DNA of 64,000 bases, taken from the NCBI RefSeq assembly GCF_020883455.1, contig NZ_CP086615.1, positions 2,728,001-2,792,000 on the forward strand, read 5' to 3'. A model generated the notes under the pieces. It searched no databases and was not told where the DNA came from. It worked only from the letters and a program-made list of their open reading frames with translations. A program made the position numbers and the translations under genes. The DNA comes from Spiribacter halobius (GTDB taxonomy: Bacteria; Pseudomonadota; Gammaproteobacteria; Nitrococcales; Nitrococcaceae). This document shows positions 27,308 through 35,813 of this stretch, one piece after another (position 1 is the first letter of the stretch; each line of letters begins with the position of its first letter).

Positions 27308-30057
27308 CAGCGCCCCCTCCGCAGCGCCTCCAGGCGCAGCTGCCGCTCCAGGGATTGGCCGGTGGCGGTGTCCGCGCGCGCCTCGTATCGCTGGCCGTCG
27401 AGCACGAGGGTCAAAGGGCGTTCGCTGCTGGCGGGCGGACTGGCAGCAGGCCGCGATGAGATGGCCGGCAGGGCTCTGACGGCGCCCCCGGCAGCCAGGC
27501 CCGGAAGCTGCAGCCGGTTGATCCGGTCCAGCAATCCCATGCCGTAGCGCTGCACCGCGGCGGCTCGGATGACGTACTCGCCGCGAGACAGCCGCACGGG
27601 GATTGAATCCGAGGTGCTGGTCCCGGGGCCGAAGATCGGGCCGCCGGTCGCGCGGCCGGGGAGCGGCTTGGGCAGCTGCTCGAGGATCGCTTCCGTGGAG
27701 GTGTTGTCGTCGAGCTTGACCGGAAGGATTATCGGGTTCTGAGCCAGTCGCTGCTGCAGTTCCGTGCGTAGTGAATCTGCGGAGCGGGCGGCGGCGGTTT
27801 CGTCGAATCCGATCTCAATATTCCGCAGGCCTGCGGCCTTGCTGGCCAGCTCTTCGATCTCCTTGCGGATTTCGGCGACCTCGGCCTTGGCCTGCTCTTC
27901 CTGTACCCCTGCAGCCTCCTCGGCGAGTTCCGCGAACCGGCGTGTCTGGGTTACCAGGTACTGCTGCGTTGCCTGACCCTCTCTGCCCAGAGTACGGATG
28001 ATCTCCCGCGCGCGCTCGGCACGGCGCAACGCTTCCTCCGGACGACCCTGGGAGAGCGAGCCTTGGACCAAGTCCCCTTGGCGAGCGAGGTCGGCGGCGT
28101 CGAGCTGCTCGTCCGGGGTCTGGGGGGAAGCCGTGAGCTCGGCCTCGAGCTCCTGAAAGCTCTGAGCGATCCGAGCGCGCTCCTGTTGCACGCGCTCGAG
28201 GCGCTTGTTTGCTTCCTTGTAGGCTTCAACCTGATCGTCGAGGGAAGAGCGTATTGCGGCCAGCTCCTCGCCCTTGATCCGGGAAACGCGCTCGCTATGG
28301 CGCTCCTCGCGGCGCTCCCGCTCCTCCTGGATCTCCGCGAGCTCCTCGAGAGCGGTTTCGTAATCCTGAAGGGCCGTCTTGGGTTCGCCCTCGATCAGGT
28401 CCGGCCGGCGCTCGGCCAGGCCGACCAGGCGTTGGTAGTAGTCGCGTGCGGCCTCGAGGCGGGTTTCGTAGCTCGCGAGCTCAGCCCGGGTCAAATTCTC
28501 TAGGGCTTGCTGATTGAGGCGCTGGACGTTCGCCGCGCTCCCGCTTTCCTCCTCCAGGCGTGCGACGGCGCGCTGCACCTCGACGATGTCGCGCGCCGCC
28601 TCCTGCCCAGCAGCGGCGACGCGAAAGATCGCCGAGCCCAACTCATACACGACGATCGCCGCCGCTGCAGGCGGAGCGCCGCGAAGGGCGAAGCGCCCGA
28701 GCTGCTGTAACAACCGCCCCGCACCAGTTGCCGCGCGGCCGAAGCCTAGTGAAGACTGGGCCACCGCCAGGCGCCGGTACGACGCCGCTGCTGCGTCCGC
28801 GGCCCGAGCATTGGCGCGAAGGCGAGTCGTCACCTCGGCAAAGCCCGCCGCGAGTGTCGCAAGTTTGAGCGTCGCCAACACAGCGACCAGCGCGGCGATG
28901 GCCTCCCGATACTCGTAGACGAACACCACCCCATCCCGCAGGGCGGTGGCAATTTCGACGATGGCCTCGGCGATGCGCTCCGCGATCTCCTCAAGCTCGC
29001 CGGTCTCCGCCAGTTCCTCGATGCTGGTGTTGATGGCGTCGATCTGATCCTTGAACGCATCCAGCACGCCGGCGTCGGCGATGATCCCGAGGAAGCGTTC
29101 CCAATTATCCCGCAGGTTCGAGACGAGACCGGCGAACGTCTCCATCTGCGCGGCGGCGGCGCCGACGTTGCGCTCGCCCATCTCGCGGATGAGCGCGCGG
29201 ATGGCGTCGCGGCCCAGCTCGCCGTTGCTGGCCATCTCCTGCAGCTCGCGGGAGCTGCGGCCCATGGCGTCGGCGAGCAGCTCCCACACCGGCACGCCGC
29301 GCTCGATGAGCTGGAGCGCCTCTTCGGCCTGCAGCTTCTCCTTGCTCCAGGCCTGGCCCAGGGCGAGGACGATGCCGGTGAGCTCCTGCTGGCCGCCGCC
29401 GAGGGCGGCGGTCTGGTCCGCGATGGCCTGGAGGCTGCCGTCCAGCGGATCGAGGCCGAAGGCCTGCAGCCGGCTGAAGGCCTCGGCCACCTCGCGGAGC
29501 TGAAACGGCGTGGTGGCGGTGAACTCCTTGATCCACTCGGACGCCCGCTCGGCCTCCTCGGCCGAGCCGGTGAGGCTCTGCAGGCGCACGTCCAGCGTCT
29601 CGAACGCGGAGCCGGTCTGCAGGATCTGCTGCACGAAGCCGAACGCCGAGCGCACAGTAATGGTGGCGGCGGCGATGCCGGCGAGGCGGCCGGCGATGCC
29701 CCGCAGCCCGCCGCCGAAACCGGCCGCCGCCTGGTTGCCGGTGCGCAGCTCCCGGTTCAGCTCCGCGATACGAGCCTTGGCGGCCCGGGAGGCGTTGGCG
29801 AGGTCCCGGCTGGAGACGCGGCTGGAGCGGGCGAGGTTGGTATAGGCCCGCCGCGTCTCGACGATCTCGGCGCGGATCTGGCTCGTGGAGCGCACGCCGA
29901 GGCGGCTGAACGAGCCCTCGATGGTATTGGCCGAGCGCCGGGCGCTCTCGGCCATCTGCAGGACCTCGCGCTCGAACTGCGAGCGGCCCTGCTGGATGCC
30001 GCGCGTGAGCTCGGTGAGGTTCGCGCGGATAAGCAGTTCGACGGCGCTATCTGCCAT
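27307..30057 (-). CDS. Tape measure protein
   Basis: 916 residues setting tail length. Long coiled-coil stretches cover residues about 1-130 and 520-760. The conserved tape-measure segment ALGQAWSKEKLQAEEALQLIERGVPVWELL lies near 235-265. Two hydrophobic segments follow (ALVAVLATLKLATLAAGF and APPAAAAIVVYELGSAIF). The C-terminus contains GRATGGPIFGPGTSTSDSIPVRLSRGEYVIRA, typical of lambdoid tape measures. It is the longest prophage gene and follows the G/GT chaperone genes. Confidence 0.93.
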   Translation of the reverse strand: MADSAVELLIRANLTELTRGIQQGRSQFEREVLQMAESARRSANTIEGSFSRLGVRSTSQIRAEIVETRRAYTNLARSSRVSSRDLANASRAAKARIAELNRELRTGNQAAAGFGGGLRGIAGRLAGIAAATITVRSAFGFVQQILQTGSAFETLDVRLQSLTGSAEEAERASEWIKEFTATTPFQLREVAEAFSRLQAFGLDPLDGSLQAIADQTAALGGGQQELTGIVLALGQAWSKEKLQAEEALQLIERGVPVWELLADAMGRSSRELQEMASNGELGRDAIRALIREMGERNVGAAAAQMETFAGLVSNLRDNWERFLGIIADAGVLDAFKDQIDAINTSIEELAETGELEEIAERIAEAIVEIATALRDGVVFVYEYREAIAALVAVLATLKLATLAAGFAEVTTRLRANARAADAAAASYRRLAVAQSSLGFGRAATGAGRLLQQLGRFALRGAPPAAAAIVVYELGSAIFRVAAAGQEAARDIVEVQRAVARLEEESGSAANVQRLNQQALENLTRAELASYETRLEAARDYYQRLVGLAERRPDLIEGEPKTALQDYETALEELAEIQEERERREERHSERVSRIKGEELAAIRSSLDDQVEAYKEANKRLERVQQERARIAQSFQELEAELTASPQTPDEQLDAADLARQGDLVQGSLSQGRPEEALRRAERAREIIRTLGREGQATQQYLVTQTRRFAELAEEAAGVQEEQAKAEVAEIRKEIEELASKAAGLRNIEIGFDETAAARSADSLRTELQQRLAQNPIILPVKLDDNTSTEAILEQLPKPLPGRATGGPIFGPGTSTSDSIPVRLSRGEYVIRAAAVQRYGMGLLDRINRLQLPGLAAGGAVRALPAISSRPAASPPASSERPLTLVLDGQRYEARADTATGQSLERQLRLEALRRGR

Positions 30058-30084
30058 GCGGGCCTCTGCCGGTGGGGGATGGGA

Positions 30085-30527
30085 TCAGGTGGAGGACTTG
30101 GCGGCGTCGTCCGCCTCGATGACGACCTCGCAGGTCAGCTCGAACACGGCCCATGGGTAGTCCCAGGCGCCGGCGTGGCCGCGCTCGATGAGGGCGGCCA
30201 CGCGCTGGATCAGCTGTCGCTGGCCGTCTTTCCGGCGGCCGCCAGACGCCGGAGGAGGCCGAAAAAATGCGGGTTCATCTCCCGCGCCGCCTCGATGACC
30301 TTGTCGATGTCGGACGGGAGCGCCTGGTCGGCGACGCTGTCGCTGAGATCGCTCATGCGCTGGAGGTCCGCCAGGGTGATCTCCTCCCACAGGGCGAGGG
30401 AGATGACGTCCTGGCTCCTGGCGGATTGCTCGGCATCGGCCAGCCAGTCCCGCACCTCGCGGACGGTGATCTCGCGGACGGTGACCGGATACCCGGCCAC
30501 CGTCACCTCACGCTTGCGGGGCTCCAT
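30085..30527 (-). CDS. Tail assembly chaperone GT, made by -1 frameshift
   Basis: The upstream frame (30,527-30,210) and the downstream frame (to 30,085) overlap. The codons CAT TTT TTC at 30,261-30,269 contain the canonical slippery heptamer T TTT TTC. A -1 slip there gives a fusion continuing FRPPPASGGRR and ending EADDAAKSST. A second possible site, C GGA AAG, lies 30 bases later and resembles the lambda G GGA AAG. The layout between tube and tape measure is that of G/GT in siphoviruses, where the ratio of short and long forms controls tail assembly. Confidence 0.85.
30210..30527 (-). CDS. Tail assembly chaperone G (short form)
   Basis: 105 residues, MEPRKREVTVAGYPVTVREITVREVRDW to GKTASDS. 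It is the unshifted product of the G/GT pair, in lambda made in large excess over GT. Starts on the base where the tail tube gene stops, so translation is coupled. Confidence 0.85.
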   Translation of the reverse strand: MEPRKREVTVAGYPVTVREITVREVRDWLADAEQSARSQDVISLALWEEITLADLQRMSDLSDSVADQALPSDIDKVIEAAREMNPHFFGLLRRLAAAGKTASDS

Positions 30528-31291
30528 CAGCTCACGCTCTTACGCCGGATCTCCGCGTACTGGGAGAGGCCGGCACCCTTGCTGCTGTCCGCGAGCAGGC
30601 GGCCGGTGAGCGGGAGCTCGCCGAAGCCGTCCTCAGTGATGAGGGACAGCGCCGACGTCGGGCTGAACTTCACGCGGTGCATGCTGACGACGTAGGGCTC
30701 TCCAGACTGGGCCTCGTCCAGGCCATCGAAAATGACGCTGAACTCCTTGCCGGCCTCCGTGAGCGTCTGGACAGCGCCGTGGGCGCCATAGTCGGCGTCG
30801 ATCTCCAGATCGAGGCCATCCGTGGAGCCTTCGATGGCCGTCTCCAGGTCGCCGCCGGCGGTGACCAGCAGGCCGGCGCCGGTGACCGTGAAGCCGGTAT
30901 ACGTGGTGGTGCCGTCGGTCGCATCCGTCACCGTCACGGCCGACAGGTCGGTGAACGGCAGCGGGATGAGGGCCGTGCCCTTGGCAGCGGTCACCGGCTC
31001 GGCGGTCATGGTGCCGGCGGTCACCTCGCTGCCACTGCCCTGCAGAGCGCGGGCCAGGTTGGCAATGGTGAAGTCCCGCATGGTGAGCTCGAAGTTCACC
31101 GAGGTGATGCGGGAGAGCGAGTTGCGCAGGCCGCCGCCGGGCTGGGTGTAGTCCGGCAGCTCGCGGGTCTGCTCCTGGGGGGAGAGCTGCGCCGCAGAGA
31201 CGTTGCCGACGTCGATGTACGCGCCGGTGGATCGGTCCGCCATGAACAGGCGGCCAGTGCCGACGAAGGAAAGATCGCTCTGGACCGTCAT
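30527..31291 (-). CDS. Major tail tube protein
   Basis: 254 residues in the position of lambda V. MTVQSDLSFVGTGRLFMADRSTGAYIDVGNV and FELTMRDFTIANLARAL are typical of tube proteins of this type. A central Thr/Val-rich Ig-like domain (LSAVTVTDATDGTTTYTGF) is followed by KFSPTSALSLITEDGFGELPLTGRLL. It polymerises into the non-contractile tail. Its start overlaps the upstream small gene by one base. Confidence 0.88.
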   Translation of the reverse strand: MTVQSDLSFVGTGRLFMADRSTGAYIDVGNVSAAQLSPQEQTRELPDYTQPGGGLRNSLSRITSVNFELTMRDFTIANLARALQGSGSEVTAGTMTAEPVTAAKGTALIPLPFTDLSAVTVTDATDGTTTYTGFTVTGAGLLVTAGGDLETAIEGSTDGLDLEIDADYGAHGAVQTLTEAGKEFSVIFDGLDEAQSGEPYVVSMHRVKFSPTSALSLITEDGFGELPLTGRLLADSSKGAGLSQYAEIRRKSVS

Positions 31292-31458
31292 CAGCGGGCC
31301 TCCTCAGTGGTGGGGGTGGCGCCGCCGATCACGCCGTGGCGCTCCAGGCGCTTGCGCTGGTCGGCGGTAACTTCGATCTCCTCGCCCTCCTCTCGCCACT
31401 TGCCGCCATGGCGGGTGGGGCGGTCGAGGGTGACTTTGGTCCTGGCCGGCTTGGGCAT
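31291..31458 (-). CDS. Small phage protein between tail terminator and tube genes
   Basis: 55 residues, MPKPARTKVTLDRPTRHGG to a TPTTEEAR end, highly charged. It fits exactly between the U-like and tube genes, and its stop overlaps the next start by one base (TGATG). Similar short proteins with a W-x-E-G-x-x-I-x-V-T core occur at this place in other tailed phages, where they are unassigned. Confidence 0.75.
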   Translation of the reverse strand: MPKPARTKVTLDRPTRHGGKWREEGEEIEVTADQRKRLERHGVIGGATPTTEEAR

Positions 31459-31470
31459 GGTTCGGGCTCC

Positions 31471-31905
31471 TCAGCTCCGGGTGATGATGTTGAACGTGAC
31501 GGGCACCATGAGACGCGCGAAGGCGCTGGCGTCCTCGGGAACGCCCCACTCGGCGGTGCCCTGGGTGACGGTGTGCAGGCCGTCGATGGTCGTGGCCTCG
31601 GCCTCGAGGGCGACGATGCAGTCGCGGATGTCTTCGTAGACGTCCTCGAGCTCGTCGGGCGCGGTGCGCAGGGCGTCCACCACGTATTCGATGACGGCGG
31701 TGCGGTCCCGCCGCCGGGCACGGCCGTTGCTGGCCGTGGGCGTCTCGGTCTCCGGGTGCACGGCCAGCAGCGGGAGAGCGTCCTCCTCCTCGCTCAGCAC
31801 ATGGCCGGGCCAGCCGCGGTGCAGCCGCAGGCCGGCATCCGTGCGGTAGCCGTTGGCCTGGCGGATGGTGGCGAGGCGGTCGGCGATCAGGGGGATGACT
31901 CTCAT
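31471..31905 (-). CDS. Minor tail protein, U-like tail terminator
   Basis: 144 residues, MRVIPLIADRLATIRQANGYRTDAGLRLHRGW through FARLMVPVTFNIITRS. The pattern fits tail-terminator/completion proteins of lambdoid siphoviruses (gpU class), which cap the tube. ATGA overlap with the Z-like gene. The call rests on gene order and general sequence character. Confidence 0.75.
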   Translation of the reverse strand: MRVIPLIADRLATIRQANGYRTDAGLRLHRGWPGHVLSEEEDALPLLAVHPETETPTASNGRARRRDRTAVIEYVVDALRTAPDELEDVYEDIRDCIVALEAEATTIDGLHTVTQGTAEWGVPEDASAFARLMVPVTFNIITRS

Positions 31906-32504
31906 GTGAGCCTCCGCAGCTGGCGGCGCATCTCGCGGGCGAGGTTCTCGTCGGCCTGGGGCTGGATGTTGTCGCGCACGTCGCGCCAGACCTGGTCCAC
32001 GGAGGGACCGTGTTTAACGTCAATCGCGTCTCGCCCGGGGCCGGTTCTAATTGCCAGACCTGTAGCTCCTTCTCCCCTGTAAGGGCCACGCTTAAGCCTG
32101 ATGAAGAACGCACCCCGCATCTTCTTGCGAGAGCCGCCGGCCTTTACACGCACGCTGACGCCGGCCTGTTTCCGTCCTGCCGGAATGGACCGCGAAGGGT
32201 CGCCAGCCGCACCCGATGCCTTTCGGGTTAACTGTTTCGCTCCGAAGCGTGAAAGCAGAACTGGACGGCGAGTCGCATAAACCCGGCCGAAAAGGCTCCT
32301 CTCCGTGGCGAGTTGCACGTTGAGGTGCTTCTTGACGTAACTCGCCTTCAGGGCCACCTGTTTGCGTATCTCACGACTGCCGAGGGTGCGCATCTTGCGC
32401 ACCGTGTCGTTGATCGCGAGCTTGGCGGCACGCCGGGTCTGGCGCTCCGTGCGGTCGAACCGCCGGGCTACCTGCTTGAGCCCCTTCACGCGCACCGTGC
32501 TCAT
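31902..32504 (-). CDS. Prophage minor tail protein Z-like
   Basis: 200 residues, very basic, starting MSTVRVKGLKQVARRFDRTERQTRRAAKLAINDTV. RSIPAGRKQAGVSVRVKAGG and RPVLLSRFGAKQLTRK fit the minor tail protein Z family. Start at 32,504 overlaps the preceding stop by ATGA. The central portion (about 32,000-32,340) is clearly less GC-rich than its neighbours, suggesting a recombined segment. Confidence 0.82.
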   Translation of the reverse strand: MSTVRVKGLKQVARRFDRTERQTRRAAKLAINDTVRKMRTLGSREIRKQVALKASYVKKHLNVQLATERSLFGRVYATRRPVLLSRFGAKQLTRKASGAAGDPSRSIPAGRKQAGVSVRVKAGGSRKKMRGAFFIRLKRGPYRGEGATGLAIRTGPGRDAIDVKHGPSVDQVWRDVRDNIQPQADENLAREMRRQLRRLT

Positions 32505-32812
32505 GCCGCCGCCACCCGGATCTCGTGCGGGTCGTACCCCAGCACCTGAACCACCTTCCAGCGCTGCTGCCGGCCGCCGTCGTCCATCTCCAGGCCGTCG
32601 CCCCGCCTCGGCCACACCGGCAGACCGGCACGCTCCAGGCTCACGAGGTGCTGCACGTCCAGCACGGACCCGTAGGCGTCCGTCACCTCGACGTTGTGCC
32701 GCACCGTCCCGCGCACGCAGTACGCGCCGGTGGCGGTGACGAGGGTGACGTCCGAGAAAAAGGTGGCTGCCTGCGTCTCCGCAAGCAGCCGGTCGGCTTC
32801 GTCGTAGCGCAT
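32501..32812 (-). CDS. Head-tail attachment protein, FII-like
   Basis: 103 residues, MRYDEADRLLAETQAATFFSDVTL, beta-rich and lying right after the capsid genes, where lambda encodes FII. It likely closes the portal and joins the tail. The start lies just after a GC hairpin containing the upstream stop. Confidence 0.7.
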   Translation of the reverse strand: MRYDEADRLLAETQAATFFSDVTLVTATGAYCVRGTVRHNVEVTDAYGSVLDVQHLVSLERAGLPVWPRRGDGLEMDDGGRQQRWKVVQVLGYDPHEIRVAAA

Positions 32813-32814
32813 AG

Positions 32815-32842
32815 AGAACGGGGGCCGTTAGGCCCCCGGGTT
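32815..32842 (-). promoter_or_regulatory. Intercistronic GC hairpin after capsid genes
   Basis: On the minus strand CGGGGGCC-TAAC-GGCCCCCG forms an 8-bp stem. The stop codon TAA of the 70-residue gene is in the loop, and GTTCTCT follows. It could act as a partial terminator or message-stabiliser that raises capsid over connector expression. The T-run is weak. Confidence 0.6.
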
Positions 32843-33040
32843 CTCTTGGTCGGCGCCTTCGCCGCCGGACTCATCGTCCGACGGCCTGGGCGCCGGGCCG
32901 GCGTTGACTGCCGTGACGGCGCCGCGGCGAATGAACTCCTCCGCGAGGCCCTTCGGCAGGTCAACGGTCTCGCCGGCCGGAATCTGCCGGCGCTTACCCC
33001 GGTCCTTGAACCGGATCTGGTTCCTGGTAGTGACTCGCAT
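32828..33040 (-). CDS. Small head-region protein
   Basis: 70 residues, MRVTTRNQIRFKDRGKRRQIPAGETVDLPKGLAEEFIRRGAV with an acidic tail. Similar short proteins follow the major capsid gene in many phages (the FI position). Function unknown; lambda FI acts in packaging, but sequence similarity is not claimed. Confidence 0.7.
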   Translation of the reverse strand: MRVTTRNQIRFKDRGKRRQIPAGETVDLPKGLAEEFIRRGAVTAVNAGPAPRPSDDESGGEGADQENPGA

Positions 33041-33050
33041 CGGTTTCTCC

Positions 33051-34070
33051 TTAGAGCACGGTGGCGCGGAACGTGGCGTTGGGGCGGTACGGCACCACCA
33101 GCGGAGCGGACTGCAGCATCAGATACCGAACGGCGGGATCCGGCTGAATCCACGACTTCGGCGCGAACTCCAGAGCCTGGTAGCCGAGCTCGGCGTCACG
33201 GATGGCGCCGAAGTGCCGGGTACCAAGAACCTGGGGCGTCCCAGCCAGCAGGACGGTGCCGGTCGGCATCATCGGCTGCTCAACACCGGCGGAGTCGATG
33301 TACCAGTCCTGGTACGTCCAGATACGCCAGTTGCCGATGATGCCCTTCAGCTGACCGCTGTTACCCGGCGAAGCGATGGGCTGGATCTGGCCGGTCATCA
33401 TGTTGCGGTTGTCCAGCAGATCCCGCGCCTTCTGGTTGCTGCGGAACTGCTTGAAGGCGTCCGGCTCCATGACGATATCGGTAACGACCGCACCCTCGGT
33501 CTTCTGCACCAGCTCGGCCCACTCCTCGAGGTCGTCGACGGGCTCAACGCCTGCCTCGCCCCACTGGTCGCCGGGGGCGAGATCGATCGCGAGGTTGCCA
33601 TCACGCCCGAAATTGACGACCACCGTGTCGTACCCATCGCCCTCCACGGTGACCTGGCCCTGGCGCAGCGCCTCGGAGGCCATGACCTCGAGACGGCGAG
33701 TGAGCATGTCCACCTGGTCCTGCAGCTCGGAGGCCAGAATCAGCTGCTCGCGGTTGCCGGCCATCATCGTGCCGCCAATCTGCTCACCGGCCATGCGGCG
33801 CAGTGGCTTGTCGGGATCGATGACGCGCTTGTCCTTCACGTAGGCGGGGCGGAAGGTCTTCGTCTGGTAGCCCAGGGACTCGACCAGCTTGCCCTGCACG
33901 TAGGGGTGCACGAACGGGGCGATGCGGCGACGGCCGTCCTCGACGTCGAACTTGATCTCCTCCGCCTGGGACTGCGCCACGAGAGGGAAGAACGTGTTGA
34001 GCAGGAAGGCGGTCGGCCGCTTGAGGCTTTCCACCAGGGCCTGCAGGAAGGCGGTATCGTAGACGTTCAT
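33051..34070 (-). CDS. Major capsid protein, lambda E type
   Basis: 339 residues, the length expected for gpE-type coat proteins. MNVYDTAFLQALVESLKRPTAFLLNTFFP and the C-terminal DAELGYQALEFAPKSWIQPDPAVRYLMLQSAPLVVPYRPNA are strong family signatures. It forms the icosahedral shell with the decoration protein encoded just upstream. Confidence 0.94.
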   Translation of the reverse strand: MNVYDTAFLQALVESLKRPTAFLLNTFFPLVAQSQAEEIKFDVEDGRRRIAPFVHPYVQGKLVESLGYQTKTFRPAYVKDKRVIDPDKPLRRMAGEQIGGTMMAGNREQLILASELQDQVDMLTRRLEVMASEALRQGQVTVEGDGYDTVVVNFGRDGNLAIDLAPGDQWGEAGVEPVDDLEEWAELVQKTEGAVVTDIVMEPDAFKQFRSNQKARDLLDNRNMMTGQIQPIASPGNSGQLKGIIGNWRIWTYQDWYIDSAGVEQPMMPTGTVLLAGTPQVLGTRHFGAIRDAELGYQALEFAPKSWIQPDPAVRYLMLQSAPLVVPYRPNATFRATVL

Positions 34071-34082
34071 GGGGCAGGCTCC

Positions 34083-34463
34083 TTACGCGCTGACGGCGGA
34101 ACGGGTGAAGAGGCCACGCTGGCGCATGGCATCGCGGTGGTCGGCGATGGTGTCGGTGCCACCGAAGGCCAGCTCGGCCTCGTTGAACTCGCCGGCGTAG
34201 TAGAGAGGCGCCGCGGCGTCGCCACCGGACGTATCCACGTCCTGGGCCAGGATGGCCACCGCATCATTGATCGACGCCGTGGCGCTGGCGCTGTCCACCG
34301 GGACGAGCTTGTTGGCGTTGACGCTGTCGCGGGCGACCACGGTGCCGCGGGCGAGCGTGCCCTGCCCGCCGAGGACGGTCTCCTCGCCGGTGCGCAGACC
34401 GTCCGTGTTAACCACCAGGCGGTCCGGGGTGTAGCTCTCGCTGGAAAACTCGGGATTCTTCAT
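34083..34463 (-). CDS. Head decoration protein, lambda D type
   Basis: 126 residues. The C-terminal half (YYAGEFNEAELAFGGTDTIADHRDAMRQRGLF) matches the D-family motif. It trimerises on the expanded capsid. Lies 12 bases before the E gene. Confidence 0.88.
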   Translation of the reverse strand: MKNPEFSSESYTPDRLVVNTDGLRTGEETVLGGQGTLARGTVVARDSVNANKLVPVDSASATASINDAVAILAQDVDTSGGDAAAPLYYAGEFNEAELAFGGTDTIADHRDAMRQRGLFTRSAVSA

Positions 34464-34478
34464 CGGATCTGTCCTCCG

Positions 34479-34913
34479 TTACCGAATGAGGCCGCCCTGG
34501 CGGGCACGGTCGACAGCCGCGGCGGCCGCGGCACGGGGATCGCCGCTCGCTTCCGGCTCGTCGGGGCCGACGTCGGGGTCCGGGACGGCGGCGAGGAAGC
34601 CGTTGTCCTCGCGGCTGGCGGAGGCGAGGACTCGCTTGGCGTGTTCCTCGCTCATGCCGGGGGTGACGGCCAGCTCCTGCGCGAGCTTGGTGCGGCCCTT
34701 GGCCTCCTCGCAGCCGAGGATCGCCTGGATGCGCTCGCGCTCGGCGGTGGACGCCGCCTCGCGCTGCTCCTCGATGCTGGCCGCAGCATCGGCCTTGCCC
34801 TGCTCGCGCAGCTCGGCGGCCGCCTCGGGGCAGTAGGTCTGGAAGTTGGCCGCGGTGGCCTCGACATGCCGCTGTTCCTCGCCCGCGGCCGGCTTCTTGT
34901 CAGTGAGCCACAT
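34479..34913 (-). CDS. Putative internal-start scaffold, Nu3-like
   Basis: An in-frame ATG at 34,913 inside the protease gene is preceded by GGAGG ten bases upstream. It would give a 144-residue helical protein, MWLTDKKPAAGEEQ to RARQGGLIR. In lambda the scaffold Nu3 is made in just this way from within C. Expression here is inferred from the binding site and the domain boundary. Confidence 0.65.
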   Translation of the reverse strand: MWLTDKKPAAGEEQRHVEATAANFQTYCPEAAAELREQGKADAAASIEEQREAASTAERERIQAILGCEEAKGRTKLAQELAVTPGMSEEHAKRVLASASREDNGFLAAVPDPDVGPDEPEASGDPRAAAAAAVDRARQGGLIR

Positions 34914-35813
34914 GGGTTCACATCCTCCGTTGAGCCCGCCGGCGGCGGGCATTGCAGTTGCCCCGGAGAATCCGGGGAAAGTCATTGCGCTGCGGTCGGC
35001 CGTGCGCTCTATGAGCTCGGCGACGGTGTCTTCGTAGGTGCCCAGGCGGTCCGCCAGACCGGCGTCCACGGCCTTCTGCCCGACGAGAATGTCGCCGCGG
35101 CCGAAGTCCTCCAGGACCACCGATTCCTCGACGCCGCGATTGCGCGCCACCTTGGCGACGAACACGGCGGCGAGGTCGTCCACCAGCTGCTGGACGCGGG
35201 CGCGGTCGGAGGCTTCGGCCGGGTCGAGGGCCTTGTCGGGGCTCTGCGAGGAGACGATCACGTACTCGCGCAGCCCTTCCATGGCCATGCGTTCGCTGTC
35301 GTCCACCAGTGCAGTGCGCACGCCGATGCTGCCGAGCATGGCCGTCTCGTGGGCGATCACCTCGTCGGCGGCGCTGGCGATCCAGTAGGCAGCGCTGGCA
35401 CCGAGGCCGCCGACGTAGGCGACGATCGGCTTGGTGCCGCGGGCGCGGTAGATCATCTCCGCGAACTCGGCATTGCCGTCCGCCTCTCCGCCGGGGGAGT
35501 TGATGTTGAGCAACACGGCGCGGACCTGGTCGTCATCAATGGCGGCCTGGAAGTCCTGCGCGAGCAGCTCGTAGGAGGTGGCGCCGCTGACGCGGGTAAA
35601 GAGGTTGGCGTAGCGAAACAGCGGGCCTTCGACGGAGAGAACGGCGACGCCGTCCCGATACTCGACCTCGTAGGTGTTCTCCAGATCCCGGCCGAGCCTG
35701 GCGGCGACGGCCTCGGGCGTGGCGTTGTCCCGGGAGGCGATGTCGAGGATCACCCGCAGGTGATCCTCGGTGATGGCCCACGGCGTGCGCGCCGCTTTCT
35801 GCCAGATCCGCAT
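34479..35813 (-). CDS. Capsid maturation protease, S49 type (C/Nu3 layout)
   Basis: 444 residues. The N-terminal two thirds is a ClpP-like S49 peptidase: INSPGGEADGN and VGGLGASAAYWIASAADEV with the nucleophile serine in GASAAY. The C-terminal third (from residue about 301) is charged and helical and resembles a Nu3-type scaffold. Start at 35,813 overlaps the portal stop by one base. The longer open frame upstream is antisense noise in another frame of the portal gene. Confidence 0.92.
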   Translation of the reverse strand: MRIWQKAARTPWAITEDHLRVILDIASRDNATPEAVAARLGRDLENTYEVEYRDGVAVLSVEGPLFRYANLFTRVSGATSYELLAQDFQAAIDDDQVRAVLLNINSPGGEADGNAEFAEMIYRARGTKPIVAYVGGLGASAAYWIASAADEVIAHETAMLGSIGVRTALVDDSERMAMEGLREYVIVSSQSPDKALDPAEASDRARVQQLVDDLAAVFVAKVARNRGVEESVVLEDFGRGDILVGQKAVDAGLADRLGTYEDTVAELIERTADRSAMTFPGFSGATAMPAAGGLNGGCEPMWLTDKKPAAGEEQRHVEATAANFQTYCPEAAAELREQGKADAAASIEEQREAASTAERERIQAILGCEEAKGRTKLAQELAVTPGMSEEHAKRVLASASREDNGFLAAVPDPDVGPDEPEASGDPRAAAAAAVDRARQGGLIR

